From Medicago truncatula (taxonomy: Eukaryota > Streptophyta > Magnoliopsida > Fabales > Fabaceae), in NCBI RefSeq assembly GCF_003473485.1, contig NC_053044.1, forward strand, positions 56,894,091 to 56,958,090: a stretch of DNA of 64,000 bases, given 5' to 3'. Within the stretch, counting starts at the first letter, position 1. Each line of letters begins with the position of its first letter. This document shows, piece by piece, positions 1-11,900 of the stretch. A program made the position numbers and the translations under genes. The notes beneath the pieces are model-generated. The model did not search any database, was not told the DNA's origin, and saw only the letters and a list, made by a program, of their open reading frames with translations.

Positions 1-1321
1 TAATGGACGATCAAGATTCAAGACAAATGGATTTGTGATGCGGAAAAACTACACATCGAATACTAAACGTAGGAAACAAAATCAATTAAATGTAGCAACA
101 TGTATTTAATTTTTTTTCACATCAGAAATCCACTTGGTTTGTCCTGGTGGTATTGACTTGAGATCTAGGATTTTACTCCTCCTTGAGGTATCATGTTCAA
201 TTCTCTCTAATGTCAATTTAAATTGGCTGATTTACCTTCTTTAATTTTTGTTTTTTCACATCAGAAAATTCAAGAAACATTTCATTCCATGACTAAAGGT
301 CTAGGTGACTTGTGTGTAATGGTATGAGCCCAAAAGGACCAACCTAATGCAAATATGCCCCATAATCAAAAGAGAAATGATATTTGTACAATCAATTTGT
401 GATAACTTTTGTACAACTTTTTCTCTCATTCTCACATGATGGTCTTATCTCTCTCTTCCTTTTTCTCCCTCCACTATTTTTGACCAATAAAAAGAATGAA
501 AAACAAGATTGTCATGGAATATATGTACAAATTATATCATTGCTCTAACGAAAATATCAAGTTGTTTTGAGGTGCGCACCTCGACCTTTGTACCTACGGT
601 ATCATCTCAAAAAACCACATCTGTTTTCATGTAAAAAATCTACCGAACACCGAATGCCTTAAGCATCAGAGGTACACCTCTCTATATTTAATTAGAAGAA
701 ATGTTACCGACGTGAAGAAAACACTTATTCTCATGAAGCAACCTTAGGTTGCTGAAACATGAACATGTATGTGTGTCACATAATCGCTTAATACAACATA
801 GTACGGCATAGGCATCGCAATCAAAGGTTTGCAGGAAAGGAGGGAAGATTTGGAAAGGAAGGACATAAAAGTAAGCAACAGAAAATAAAGGAGTAACCAC
901 GTGTCGATTAATAGAGCTTTACCGTATCAATGCAATTAATCAATAAATAAATTCAAAGGTCTTTTATGAAAGCACGGACCTTCCTTCAAGAATCACAACT
1001 ACACACGTGGCATCTTCTTGTAGCTGACTTGACCTCGAAGACACAAGTCAAACGTAGAAGGACATGATCGTGGCTTCATGTGGGTGCGTTGTACGTTAGT
1101 ATTACCTTGAAGTGCTACGTGTGAATGTGTTGTTTGTGGACGACTAATATGTAATAATGATGTGGAAAGAATATGATTCCTAATGAATGCTTATATGTGT
1201 CGTTGTGTGAGTGAGTATTGTATATGAGATGAGAGACTCTTCTTCTTTCATTTCTTGACTCGTATACATAATAATAATAAATACCATAAAGAATAAAGAA
1301 AAAAAGAGAGAGATCAGCGTC
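1..1321. other. Intergenic DNA upstream of the nucleoredoxin gene
   Basis: I see no gene in this stretch. It is AT-rich, and the short open frames are in random contexts with no family resemblance. The last 450 bases probably hold the promoter of the downstream nucleoredoxin gene. Confidence 0.5.
895..1036 (+). promoter_or_regulatory. Promoter-proximal G-box and W-box motifs
   Basis: Two CACGTG cores (898-903 and 1004-1009) in ACGTGTC/ACGTGGC contexts, and a TTGACC element (1029-1034), lie 290-425 bases upstream of the nucleoredoxin ATG. G-box/ABRE and W-box motifs of this kind bind bZIP/bHLH and WRKY factors in plants. The sequence shows only the motifs; stress or abscisic-acid control of the gene is inference. 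Confidence 0.35.
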
Positions 1322-4300
1322 ATGAGGATGGAGATGAAGGGTGGAACTACTACTACTACTCAAGCTGTGGTGAATAGTAATGGTAACTTTGTGGAAGAAG
1401 AAGAAGAAGAAGCTGTCTCAAGCTTTAAATTTTCATACCTTCTTGCTTCCAAGGATCGTGATTTTCTCCTATCATCAACTGGAACTCAGGTTCTTTATCT
1501 TTCTATACCTCTCACCACTTCAGTTTTCTGAATATTCATTCATGGGTTAGTATATAGTACAGTATGCCACTACACAGTTTTTATTATACTTTTTTTTTTT
1601 TTTTTTAGGAATTATTATACTTTTATCATTTCCTATTATATATTATAAAAAAATTAAAATACCATGATATTAATTGAGTGAAGCGTATACGATTTATCAT
1701 TTCCTTGACCCTCCACAAAAATCAAACGATAATTTCCGAGAAAATATTTTCTATTTCAATTTTATTTGATACTCCTCTCTTTCCTTCAGTTGCAGATTCT
1801 TGCTAATGCTTCTGATTTTGTTTTGGTTAGGATCTCTTACAATTTTTTTAAAATTGTTTTTATTTATTTAAAACTTCTTTGGTCTTGTACGTTCAATCGT
1901 GTTTAATACATGATTCTTATGTCCTCAAATTTCTTCCACATTCATATATTATTTGAACCTGGAGCTTTGTCTTCAGATTTTTTGACATCAATATTGTGAG
2001 TGCAAAGTAAATTAAGTTCTAGGGTTTACGAAAATTAAGTATCAGTTAAATCTTATTTGAAGGTTTAAAATTCAATATTTTTTAGCAACGGATTAAAACT
2101 TAATTTGAAAAAGCTAGATCTTGTTTTGATCTACTATTATTTATTTGTCAGCTTCAAATTAACTTATATACATATCATATATACTTGCATCATATGCATT
2201 TTTTCCTCTCTTAAGAATATTACTCATGAACACAGTTGAACATTGGTCCCTTTTTACTTGTAACTCAATGTCGATTTTTTAATACTTAGATGACTAATTT
2301 GATAATTTTTATTATTTAAGAGAATACTTAATTTGATTAAACAAAGTTCAATGGTGTTGATGTTTTTATTTTTTATTCAAGTAGGATAGTGACTAGAATT
2401 TCACTCTAAAAGTAATAAGTGCGGTGCATGAGATTCAAATCTTAGCTTTGATGTATATTATAATGTTTATTCCTACCAACTTAATTAGATTGCTTATGGA
2501 TACAACTATACAGCACTGTTTCACGTTTTAATACTTAACTGAAAAAAGCAATTAAAGAAAGAAAAGAAAACATCAACCCCAAAACTTTAAATTTAGATTA
2601 AGACCTTACGACTAATTCTGCAACATTATTTCAGTGAGATAGGTATAAATTCACTTCCTCTTTTAGGAATGTATGAATGAACTATGAGAGAAGGGATTTT
2701 GGTTATGCTATGCTGTCTTATGGTACTTGTTCCCTCTTTGGTGTTGACTATCCATTGGCTTCTATTTACACTTTAATATATACGAAACCATACTTAGCAA
2801 ACTAATTTAATCTCTTCTTATTCCTCACATCCTAAAAATTTCATTCATTATTAGAGTTTTTCATTATGTGAATATGTTCAAAGTTCAAACCAAAATTGCA
2901 TATTTCAAAAGCGAATAATGAATTGATGATGAAACGAATGAGGATACTATATATTCTCATCTGCTTAATTAGATAGATTAGATAATAATATCTATAGATG
3001 GCAAGCATTCACGAGCTACACACACATGCCTAATGTTGAAGTCACTTTCAGTGTTTAGTTGTCGTGGAGAATCAAACTTCTCAAACGAAGGACAAGTGTC
3101 ACCTAAATACCATTTTCTCTCTAAAAGCCTAACTAGTACTATAGTCCTATCAATCAATCCTATCAACTACGTTTTGCGCTATACACGTGGCCCATCATAC
3201 CTCAACAAAGTGGGCCATTTCGGTGGCATGTCCCTCTCAAGATTTTGGATAGGCTGGATTCTTTTCTATTCTTAGTACCCCCCATTTTATATCACTCTGT
3301 ACTCCTTTGTCGGTGTAGTTTAAGGCTCTTCAATAAGCTCTTCTAGTATCTATATATACGTTTTATTCAAGGATTAGCAAACAACTTTATTTCCACAAAT
3401 CTGCATGCTACGTTTGTATTAGTGGTCCTAACTTTATATTCCCCTTACCCCTATAAAGTCACAATTATTATTAATGTTCCATTTTATGAATTGACACCGA
3501 TGGCTAGCTGTACAAACGTATGATTTACTTAGCTAACTTTTTTTCTTTTCAAGTACAATTGTCTAGCAATGTCATTTCATGAGAGGCGTATATATGTGAT
3601 TTCATGAGAGGCAAGCTCTTAAGAGTCACAAATTAGATAAGGGAAGGTCTGACAATGTGTTTATAAGTGAGGGTAATTATAATCCCATAAGTCGATTTTG
3701 TGGGTTTGTGTTAGACCAAACATTGATTTCTAAGATGTTATCAGAGACTCCTTTAAGATCCATTATTAGAGCTTCCTCCAAGATCCATTGGATCACTTGA
3801 TACCAGGTTTTCACTATCGGACCACCAACCATTTATATTCACGCTTCAGATGTTCAGTCCTGAGCGTCCACGTCGGATTGCACTAATCAACTCCGATGTT
3901 GCGTTTTTTGGATTGTAGTACCATCTAATTAGTATTATTTTATACTTTGCATTGCCAATTGTTAATAAATTAATTCAATATTTTTGTATTTATTTATAAT
4001 TTCTCCAATCAATATTTGCGTGAAATGACATATTATGTGGCAATGTTTGTGTGAAGAGGGAGTGGTCATTACATGACATTACATTATTCCTTACAAGATG
4101 TTACATTAATGTAGATGGTGGTCTTGCATGTAGGTTAAAATATCAGAACTTGAAGGAAAAGTAGTAGGTCTATTATTCGCTGCCAACTGGTACCCACCAT
4201 GTCGTGGATTCACTCAATTGCTCATTGGAATCTACGAGCAACTCAAAAGCAATATCCCACAATTTGAGATAGTGTATGTATCCTCCGACGAAGACTTAGA

Positions 4301-5677
4301 TGCCTTTAATGGTTTCTATGGAAACATGCCTTGGCTAGCAATTCCTTTTTCTGATTTGGAAACAAAGAAAGCATTGAACAGAAAGTATGACGTGGAAGGT
4401 ATTCCATGTTTGGTTATGTTGCAACCTGATCATAGTAAAGGAGAAGCGACATTACGTGATGGTGTTGAACTTATTTATCGATATGGTGTTCAAGCTTATC
4501 CTTTTAGTAAAGAGAGGTTGGAGCAATTGCATGTGGCTGAAAGAGAAAAGCTTGAAAATCAAACACTTGCTAATTTATTGGCTAATAATCATAGGGATTA
4601 TGTTTTGAGTCACACGGGTACTGGATTACTCACACAGGTAAAATGTTCCAATTAATATTAATAATATTTTCATGATCTCACTCATTTGCATGCTACTGTT
4701 TTCCATGATTTGTTTATTACTAGTACTAATATAACGTTCAGGTTGCAATATTTTACACTTTTAAGAAAGATGCAATTAATCATTACTGCTAATATAGTAG
4801 TCAAATCCATGATACAAATTAAAATATAACACTCAAATCCTAGATATTTTTTCAAATCAACTCAAACACTCGAACTATTCGTCTTTTAAACTATAGTAAA
4901 TAAATACAAAAATAAATATCACTTTTACTTATATCAAAACAAAACTTCATCATGTAAGTGAAAGAACTTTACTTGAGAAACACTTTAACTAAAAATATAA
5001 TTCAAACTGGACCATAATTAGTTAGAAATAAATGTTAGTATTAATCTTTTGTTTTACAGGTACCAGTTGCTTCTTTAGTTGGTAAAACTATTGGACTATA
5101 CTTCTCAGCTGGATGGTGTGTCCCATGCACCAAATTCACTCCCAAATTGATTAACGTTTATCAGATAATCAAGCAAGAGCTAGCTGAAAAACAAGACCCC
5201 CATGAAGATTTTGAAATTGTGCTTGTTTCCAACGACCGCGACCAAGAATCTTTCGACTCATACTATAATATCATGCCTTGGTTAGCACTACCTTTTGGTG
5301 ACCCAGAGATAAAGAACCTTGCAAGACACTTTGATGTACAAGGGATACCTTGTTTGGTAATTATAGGTCCTGATGGTAAAACAATAACAATACATGGAAG
5401 AAACTTAATAAATTTGTACCAAGAAAATGCTTACCCTTTCACTGCTTCAAAAGTGGAGCAGCTAGAGAAACAACTTGAAGAAGAGGCTAAGGATCTTCCA
5501 AATTTGGTGCATCATGAAGGGCACCATCATGGACTTAATTTAGTGTCTGATGGAAATGGGGGAGGGCCCTTCATTTGTTGTGTCTGTGATGAACAAGGGT
5601 CTAATTGGGCCTATCAATGTCTTCAATGTGGCTATGAAGTGCATCCAAAGTGTGTCACAACTGTGCATGGATCGTGA
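1322..5677 (+). CDS. NRX2: Nucleoredoxin (NRX2-like), three exons
   Basis: This is a thioredoxin-fold oxidoreductase of the plant nucleoredoxin family. The exons are 1322-1489, 4134-4637 and 5060-5677, all phase 0 with GT-AG borders, and encode 429 residues. Residues 1-56 include a run of glutamates. The first thioredoxin-like domain (about 57-200) has WYPPC where the family normally has WCxxC, so its first active cysteine is missing. The second domain (about 225-370) keeps WCVPC. Both have the 'MPWLA.PF' and 'GIPCLV' signatures of nucleoredoxins. The C-terminus (about 395-425) is a C1-like zinc-binding segment with paired CxxC and HPKC. The length fits plant NRX2-type proteins (around 390-430 residues). 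The start is the first in-frame ATG. Substrates are not visible from sequence; a disulfide-reductase role is family knowledge. Confidence 0.9.
2405..2500 (-). repeat. Degenerate tRNA-derived SINE-like fragment
   Basis: On the minus strand an A-box-like TTAAGTTGGTAGGA is followed about 40 bases later by a B-box-like GATTTGAATCTC. This is the arrangement of tRNA-derived plant SINEs. No tail or target duplication was found, so this is a weak call. Confidence 0.3.
3600..3910 (+). repeat. Possible LTR/TRIM-derived fragment
   Basis: The stretch contains 'cccataagtcgattttgtgg', then 'ttagacc' and 'taagatgttatcagag', and later 'cacgcttcagatgttcag'. This resembles conserved stretches of plant LTRs and TRIM-like repeats that end near a primer-binding-like 'tatcagag'. 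It sits in the first intron of the nucleoredoxin gene and has no coding part. The class assignment rests on my recognition of the sequence style only. Confidence 0.3.
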
Positions 5678-6340
5678 CAAATTAAAAGTCCCTGGCTGCA
5701 TGCTTCTATGTATATGAAGCTGATTTAAAGAATCAAGTTCCTTCTATACACACCAATTATAATCGTGTGTGTCTTGAATGTGCTACAGTGTTAGATTAGG
5801 TGGTTACATACATATCCTAATCTAGATAAGCGATTGAAATTCCCTTCACATTCAATTAGGTGGCTTTCTATATTTGTTGCTGTTGTATGTATGACTAAAA
5901 GAAAAAGTGTGTGAGAAATTAAAGGTAAAGGAGACTGAGAAATGACATGCGAGCTCTCCATTATTCTACTCTAATTCTAATGAATGAAAACTTGATGAAC
6001 CTATTCTAAATTTAATTGCAATTCATTTTTCTCCCAAAAAATTCGTTCTGTGTTTTCGTTATGTTTTTTTTATGGAAGATTCTTTAGGTTAATTGAATAA
6101 AAAAAGATGTAATTAATCTTATTTAAAATTCTAAGGCGAAAATAATAAGAATGTTTTTTCCCCTCAAAAACAATGTTTTTGTTTGTAGTCAATTAAAAAG
6201 TTGTGATTGGTGGTGTTACCCAAAAAAAGTTGTGACTAATGTAATTTTCACGATGTTTACAGTTTTTGAGGGGATTGGACTCAATCGTGCAAATGTGAAA
6301 ATAAAGAGGTCTGATAATACTGTTGTAGTTGCATTAATTT
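5678..6340. other. 3' flank of the nucleoredoxin gene
   Basis: No gene is visible. The first 300 bases probably include the 3' UTR of the nucleoredoxin transcript. Short inverted T/A-rich runs around 6153-6275 look like simple-sequence decay. Confidence 0.4.
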
Positions 6341-8145
6341 TTTTTTTAATGCTTGAGAGTTAAGGCAAGGAGATCATTTGTCTTCTATATATCTTGTTTT
6401 TATTAGCCATTGAAAGATTTAATTCTTTGATTCGTGCATCCTCAAATTTTAGGTGTATAAGGATTTTCAAATTAGTAATGTTTAGAATTTTCCTTTTAGA
6501 GTTTGCTGATGGCACGTTGCTGCTATGAGAAAAGAGTTGGAACAATCTAAGAAGGGTGAAATAAATTTTGTCATTTCCCAAAGAGTTTATTAGTGGGGGT
6601 TAATGTGAATCACTTATGGGTGGAGGAGAATCCTTACATGTAAATTGAGGCATCTCCCATTTAAGTATTTGTGTTTGTCAATTGGAGATAATCCAAGTAG
6701 GCTGTCAATTTTTAACCGTGTGATTGATAGAATTTTAGGGAAATTTTATATGCGGAAGTTTCACAATTTATCCACAGGAGCTCGTCTCATTTTTCTCGAA
6801 GCTTCTATTTTGTGTTACTAATGTACTCTCTTTAGAGCTCTTTCAGTTACCATTTTAAAATTGAGTAACTATTTAAACCACTTTTATGGGGAGGGAGGGT
6901 TCTCATAAAATTCGTTGAGTTAAGTTGGATAAAGTGTGTGTTAGATGGAAGAGTTTGGTGGTTTCGGTGTTTGTAGTTTTTGTCTTTTTATTTGCTTTGT
7001 TAGAAATGTGGTGTCGGAGGCGAAACAATGCCAAGGGCAGTTGGTTTAATAATGGTATTATAGTGTAAATTAGTGTGTGTTGTTGTAGAATTTTGGATGG
7101 ATCTCATAAGGATTTTATTTGGTGGAAGGATATTCAATTAATTAGTATCATGAAAGCCATTGTTCATGTTAATTGGTTTAATAATAATCTTTCAAAGATT
7201 ATGGGCGATGGTAGTGACACTATGTTTTGGAAAGATCCTTGAGTGAGTGGGATGGCATTGCGTGAGAGATTTAATAGGTCATGTTAAGTTATCTTTGGAT
7301 AAAAATGTGATTGTGAATACTGCAAATAACGATGGTATTGGTGTAGGGGGGTTGAGCGGAGATGGAGGAGATGCCAATTTCAATAGGAAGATATCTCTTA
7401 GAATGTATTTTTTTGGTAAGAAAAATATTTTTGCAAGATAATATATTTGAGAAATGGTCGTGGCGAAATGCTTTTGATGATGATTAACCTATTAAAGGTG
7501 TTTATCAAATGTTTTCTAATGGTGAGCGTAACATCACATCCTAGATGTCAGGACGTAGTTAATTATGGCAAAGAGAAAACAACAATCCGTTTTTTTACTA
7601 TCCGATTTTTGGTGTTTGGAGGTTCTCTGACTTGAGATGGTTGAATGTGAGCAATGTCTTTTCCAACAAGGTTCTACAACATGTCTATTATGAATGGGAG
7701 CAATGTCTTTTCCAAATTTGGTTCGGTTCGCTTGTGTTTGGTCTATTTGGATAATGCACAATAACTTAACTCTTAAATCAAATAAGAAGATAAATTTTCA
7801 GCTACATACTTGATCGAGTTAAACTTTTGCAATGATGGTGGTTGAAAACAAAGTTTATGAGATGTCAGTATTGTTTAAATGATTGGTGGATACAACCATT
7901 GTTTTATTTACGTATTGGAATTTAACGTTCTGGTGTGGTTACTTTTTTGTTGATTCAGATAAGAGTGGTGTTCATCATGTATTTCTTCAAATTTGGGTGT
8001 ATTCATACTGGGTACTTTGTCATTATACCCTAAACTTGTATCAGACGACTTAGTTATATTTTTTTCCTTCTTTTCTTAGAATTTCCTGGGCTTTGAAAAG
8101 TAGTTTTAATATATATATTGACTGTTTTCATAAAAAAAAAAAAAT
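6340..8145 (+). mobile_element. Decayed L1-type plant LINE (RT to C-terminal region)
   Basis: No frame is open across this stretch, but pieces of a plant LINE reverse-transcriptase protein appear in order on the plus strand in shifting frames: RQGDHLS (6360s), FADGTLLL for the catalytic FADD block (6500s), FKYLCLSIGDNP (6665), LSTGARLIFLEASI (6775) and GDGSDTMFWKDP (7205). The same block order is readable in the much better preserved LINE at 30.1-32.7 kb. A run of 13 A at 8132-8144 probably marks the 3' tail. This is an old, 5'-truncated insertion with many indels. Confidence 0.65.
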
Positions 8146-8963
8146 CAAAACTCAAACTGTAAGAAAGAGATCTCAAATTTCATCAATAAGAAGAGTTCAT
8201 GTTTTTTTTTACAAGAAATAGACATTCAGGTGGGAGGCTGGATCATTCAATAGATTAATTCTCTCGGAAGGATCATGAGAAAGTATTGTGTGGTAATAAC
8301 CTCATATAAAAATGATTTAAACACACACAAATAAAAATAAAAATATATTCTTAAAAAAAATGTAAATGAAAAGAATTGAATGATATCTATTTTGAAATAA
8401 TTAAATAATATGTATTTTGGTATGTATATTTATTTGAAGGTTTGACCATACAAATATTCACAACCTCAAACAAAAATCATTTAGACAAAGTAGAAAGAAT
8501 GATGTCTACTTTTGAAATTGTTGTGTTAATAAATTATTATTTAATAAATTTAAAAAATTATTTTTTACTTTATAATGTTACCAATAAAGTCACCAACCAA
8601 TGAAAAGAAACAAAACATGGTAACTTCACGCAAAATAAAAAAGAGAGCAAACATGGACGAACAAGTCTTATTTAAACACAAATACAAATAAAAAATGTTT
8701 AAACACACTTACATAAATATAAAAAATTAAATAAAAAAGAATTTAGTGACATCACCATTCTATTACTTTTTCTTTAAATATTTTCAATTTATCTAACTAT
8801 ATTTTTTTATTTATTCTCTCAAAATAAAAAGGAAGAAGAATTGAATGACACGAGTTTTCATGCGGAAGCTCTAGTGTGTAGTGACAATGAAGAGGTAGTA
8901 GTATTATCTTCCATCCCATCGTTGTTTAATGGAAAAAAGGAACAATCAATCAATTTGAGTGAA
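8146..8963. other. Promoter/5' region of the pseudouridine synthase gene
   Basis: This is AT-rich DNA with no gene. An out-of-frame ATG at 8845 opens a very short frame and could be an upstream ORF. The reading frame of the gene is open from 8841 but has no ATG before 8964. Confidence 0.45.
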
Positions 8964-11900
8964 ATGTTATCGCTTAATACCTCATGTGGATTTTGCGGCG
9001 TTTCCACATCAACAAAAGCATTCCAATTTCACTTTCGAACTTCATCTTCACCATTTTTCTTCTCTCCCCTTAACAACTTTAAACTCCGCTCCTCCATTGC
9101 GAAATCCTTTTCTACTTTCTCCAATGATTCGAACTCCTCCACCGAAGAACCAAAGTCGAATTACGCCGGCGTGCTGTTGGAAGAAATCGTCCACGACGGT
9201 GGAATCAAATCTGGAAAATTGAGACTCGATAGTTGGATTTCTTCTCGCATTAATGGCATCAGTAGAGCTCGCGTCCAGTCAAGTATTAAAGCTGGACTCG
9301 TTCATGTCAATGGCCGTGTTGTTGATAAGGTATCAATTTCCATTTCAACTGTTCAGAATTTGTGTCTGCAAGTTCTAATTACTACGAATTTCTATTTGGC
9401 AAAGTGTAATCTTAATCCTCATGAGATTGTGATTTAAGGGATGATTAAACTGAGTTAGAACATACCATGCGCTGTTCGATGTGTGGCACCACGCATGTGG
9501 CCTTCTATTAGTCAGTCAACTCATCACTTAACAGAGATCCATTAACAACAATGGCAAAAAATGAGCATTAACCCAATTTGGTCCTTTGCAATTTTCTAGT
9601 GACCCAATTTAGTCGCTGGCCAAAATAAAACCCAAATTAGTCCCTGACTCATTATAAACAGATGGACTGATTTGTCCACGGCATGAAAATTTCAGGGACT
9701 ACTTTGGGTTTTATTTTTGTCGAGGACTAAATTTGGCCTCGTGAGAATTGTGAAGGACCAAATTGGGTCTTCACTCATATTTTTATAAGGACTTAAAGTG
9801 AAAAAATTTAAGAAAATTTAGATGAGAAAGGGCAACAGGCAACCTGGTGCTGTATAGCTCTCTTCATGGCTGAGTCTAGGGCAAACCATCGTGGGTCTAT
9901 TGTACAGTCATATCTTGCATTTGCAAGAGGTTAATTCCACGACTCGAATCTATGACTTCTTATTTACCCAATGACGATTCCTATCACATTGCCAACTGCA
10001 AGACTCCCATTCTCGAATATTTAGATGATGCTCCCAAATTGGAAGTCTTTCCTTGCAGAAATAATCTCCTAGTTGAGACTACATCTGTAATGCTGGCCAT
10101 CTTGTCGCAGTTAGTGACTTTGAGAACTACCGTTACTTAGGACATTTAAGTCATTAAGACATTGATCATTATCAAATATTCTGAGTATAATGGCGGCTCT
10201 TAGTGTTTGTAGATCAAGTGTTGCGTTGAACGATTCATGTTTTTCTAATTCCACAATACTTGTTCGAAAAGTAGAAAACAATATATGATTCCAAGATGAT
10301 TCTAAAGCATGCCCTAGACCTAAAATATATTTATACATCCTAATTTTTTGTTTGGTTATTTCATCAATTGGAGCATCAACCAGAACATTATGATTCATTG
10401 AAATGTGAAACTTTTTTGCAAATCATAAATATTTTCGTTTTAAATTACTTAGGTTCTTTTATGGTGTCAATAGTTGTCCCTTTCTTAATTTGTAGTTGAG
10501 CATTGTGGTGATACTTGAGCAGGTTTCTTTCAATGTCAGAGCTGGGGATGAGATCAAGTGCACAATTGCGGAGTTGCAGCAGTTGAGAGCTGTGCCGGAA
10601 AACATACCTCTGGATATAGTTTATGAAGATGACCATTTGCTAGTCATAAATAAACCTGCTCACATGGTAATTCCGAACCTCTTGCTCTAAGATGTTATTT
10701 CTAAATCTTGCATGATCCACGTGCATAATTGTACAGTAGATAGTGTGAGCCTTTTTTTGGTTTATAAATTGATTTCTCTTGATTTTTAAACTATCATAAG
10801 TTCAATACTTGATGATTAAATTCAGGCTGTTTAAACTAACCAACCGTTTTATTCTGCAGTGCTAGAGCTATTTTTTTTTTAAAAATTGAGTTCTAATCTT
10901 GTCAGAAATTTTCTGAAGGCAAACGGAAACTAACTAAAAATATTGATATTGACAAATGTCATTATTTGCTCTTCAACCTAGGTTGTGCATCCAGCACCTG
11001 GCAATACGTCTGGGACACTTGTAAATGGCATTCTGCACCATTGCAACCTGCCAAATGTTGAATTTTCTAAAGAGGAAGCTCTTTCAGATACAGAAGATTC
11101 TGATGATGAACTCAATGGTTTCTCATCCCAGTCAAGTTCTTCTGTAGGGTTAGATTCTAGATTGTCTATGGCATCAATTCGCCCAGGGATTGTACACAGA
11201 TTAGACAAAGGCACGAGTGGGTTGCTAGTTGTTGCTAAGGTACTTTTACATTTTCTCATTACTTGTCAGAAGTTCCAAATTTCAATGAAGAATGAAATTC
11301 TTCTGACACTTCAGAATATTAACATTCATCTTACACCCACTATTTGTATGCCTTGATATCAGAATGAACATTCTCATATGAAATTGTCTGAACAATTCAA
11401 GCTACGCACTATCAAGAGGGTATATGTTAGTCTCACAGCTGGGGTACCTACTCCAGTTTCTGGGCGTGTTGAGGTTCCTGTTGGCCGTGATCCTAATAAC
11501 CGGCTTCGTATGATCGCTGTTGCTGGACTAGTTAATTCTGTGAAGGCCCGTCATGCAGCTAGTAGGTGATTTATGGTACTTTTACACTTCATTTATACTT
11601 AGTTATTTACTAGTATTGAATTATATTAGGTGCTTTTGGTCATATTTGACTATTGAAAAATTTACAATGCATCAACTACAAATATAAACATACATGTGTA
11701 TTTTCCAACATTTTGTAGTATGTACACATATTTATATGAACTTTGAGTCTGTTCTTATTCAATCCGGGTGACATTGCCAATAAATTTTCCATTGGAATTA
11801 GTTTAACTTTTCTTAATAGCAATTATCATGATTCGTGACAAATGGCCACAAGATATTTCGTCCTTTGTGTTTTTTCATCATATAACCAAATTAATTAGAA

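Larger units (their letters stand above)
1490..4133 (+). other. Large first intron of the nucleoredoxin gene
   Basis: This 2.6-kb intron starts with GT after CAG and ends in TAG. It is unusually long beside intron 2 (422 bp) and holds repeat debris: a possible SINE remnant near 2.4-2.5 kb and an LTR-like fragment near 3.6-3.9 kb. The short open frames at 2978-3275 do not resemble known proteins. Confidence 0.6.

Noticed and set aside
9952-10398. Extra exons of the pseudouridine synthase gene
   Set aside because: These open frames lie in a SINE-containing intron, lack family motifs and would break the exon 1-exon 2 frame.
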